A program made the position numbers and the translations under genes. A DNA stretch of 7,582 bases from an uncultured archaeon. Lineage in GTDB: Archaea; Halobacteriota; Methanosarcinia; Methanotrichales; Methanotrichaceae. Positions 6,984-7,582 of this stretch are shown here, one piece after another (position 1 is the first letter of the stretch; every line of letters starts with the position of its first letter). The notes beneath the pieces were generated by a model. The model saw only the letters and a program-made list of their open reading frames with translations, made no database searches and was not told where the DNA came from. The stretch is from the NCBI GenBank assembly GCA_902385025.1, contig CABMDX010000083.1:1-7582 (forward strand), given 5' to 3'.

Positions 6984-7547
6984 TTGAAGGAAGAATTCGA
7001 GAGGATGTCCTTCGATCAGAAGGTGTCCTATCTGGTGGATAACTTGAGAAATCTGCCCGATGATTTATCAGAAGAGGGTATTGAAATTCTCGTCAAGGCC
7101 GGCGAGACGGAATATGCTGCCGTTCTTGCCAGAGAGAAAGGAATGATCGACAGGGCAATTAAGATCCTGAAGGATAGCGGAGACTTCCTCTGGGCTGCTC
7201 TGATGGCCAAAAACGCTGGCCGGGAAGGAGAATCGGAGTTCCTTCTTCGAGAGGGGCTTGATTATTACATTGGCATGGAGATGTTCGGAAGGGCCGTCTC
7301 TGCATCCACAGCCCTCCAGTTGCCCGCAGAAGAGATCGATTCCATCTTCAGAAGAGGCATTGAGTCGGAGTCCCGAGGGCTGGACCTTGCCCATAGCAGG
7401 GACATGATCGACAGTGCCATGGAGTCGTTGGATATTGCATTAATCGGCAAGAATGACGAGACCTCGCGGAAGGTTTTGCATGCCTTGAATGAGGAAAGAG
7501 ATAAGAGAGCAAAGGATGAGCAAAGGGCAAGGAATCAGGAATCCTGA
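6984..7547 (+). CDS. Uncharacterised alpha-helical repeat protein
   Basis: A 187-residue, probably cytosolic protein that I do not recognise; no signal peptide or membrane helix is seen. It appears all-helical. Residues 45-70 (AAVLAREKGMIDRAIKILKD...) and 71-96 (AALMAKNAGREGESEFLLRE...) align as consecutive 26-residue units with the pattern A-A-x-[LM]-A-[RK]-x-x-G, and a weaker third unit follows from 97 (GMEMFGRAVSASTALQL). This is what a TPR-like or other alpha-solenoid scaffold looks like, usually used for protein binding. The last 20 residues are highly charged (EERDKRAKDEQRARNQES). The start is TTG at 6984, because GGTGGA at 6972-6977 gives good spacing; the alternative ATG at 7005 has only a purine-rich GAGAGG (7000 region) too close to it. 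It is read away from the kinase, and a functional link is not shown. Confidence 0.75.
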   Translation: MKEEFERMSFDQKVSYLVDNLRNLPDDLSEEGIEILVKAGETEYAAVLAREKGMIDRAIKILKDSGDFLWAALMAKNAGREGESEFLLREGLDYYIGMEMFGRAVSASTALQLPAEEIDSIFRRGIESESRGLDLAHSRDMIDSAMESLDIALIGKNDETSRKVLHALNEERDKRAKDEQRARNQES

Positions 7548-7555
7548 GCGGGATA

Positions 7556-7570
7556 TGGGCAATTGGCCCA
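7556..7570 (+). terminator. Short GC-rich hairpin after the helical-repeat gene
   Basis: TGGGC (7556-7560) and GCCCA (7566-7570) form a 5-bp stem with a 5-nt loop, starting 8 nt after the stop codon. No T-run follows within the 12 remaining bases, so a terminator role is only a weak suggestion. Confidence 0.2.
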
Positions 7571-7582
7571 CCGATTCTGCAC

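Overview
The window looks like euryarchaeal chromosome, most likely from a methanogen of the Methanothrix/Methanosarcinales type; this is inference from sequence character alone. The supporting signs are AT-rich intergenic stretches with TATA-like boxes, GGAG/GGTGG Shine-Dalgarno sites, GTG and TTG starts, frequent AGA/AGG and ATA codons, a multi-membrane-span hybrid histidine kinase, and small SET-domain proteins. No tRNA, rRNA, CRISPR array or insertion sequence is visible.

Layout. Positions 1-312 (+) hold the 3' end of aroA (EPSP synthase). After an 85-nt gap ending in a hairpin that holds the ribosome binding site, 398-1444 (+) encodes an endonuclease/exonuclease/phosphatase (EEP) superfamily hydrolase. 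Next comes a 519-nt stretch with no intact gene. It carries the wreck of a PIN-domain (VapC-like) toxin gene, with a frameshift near 1704 and an in-frame TGA at 1792. On the minus strand follow two tandem SET-domain genes, 3156-2482 (A) and 2479-1964 (B), only 2 nt apart. A keeps the SET motifs, while B has lost the NHSC motif and the post-SET cysteines. Upstream of these, also on the minus strand, is a large hybrid histidine kinase (6571-3281) cut in two by one in-frame TAG codon at 4852-4850. The cut falls exactly between the PAS domain and the HisKA helix. A 412-nt divergent intergenic region separates it from a plus-strand gene (6984-7547) for a small helical-repeat protein I cannot name.

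How the parts may work together. The kinase would sense a signal through about ten membrane helices and a PAS domain, then autophosphorylate and relay to two receiver domains. The SET pair lies just downstream on the same strand but has its own promoter-like sequence, so co-regulation is possible but not shown. No DNA-binding output regulator is present in the window. The points most worth checking are the amber codon in the kinase, the catalytic/degenerate SET pair, and the PIN relic.
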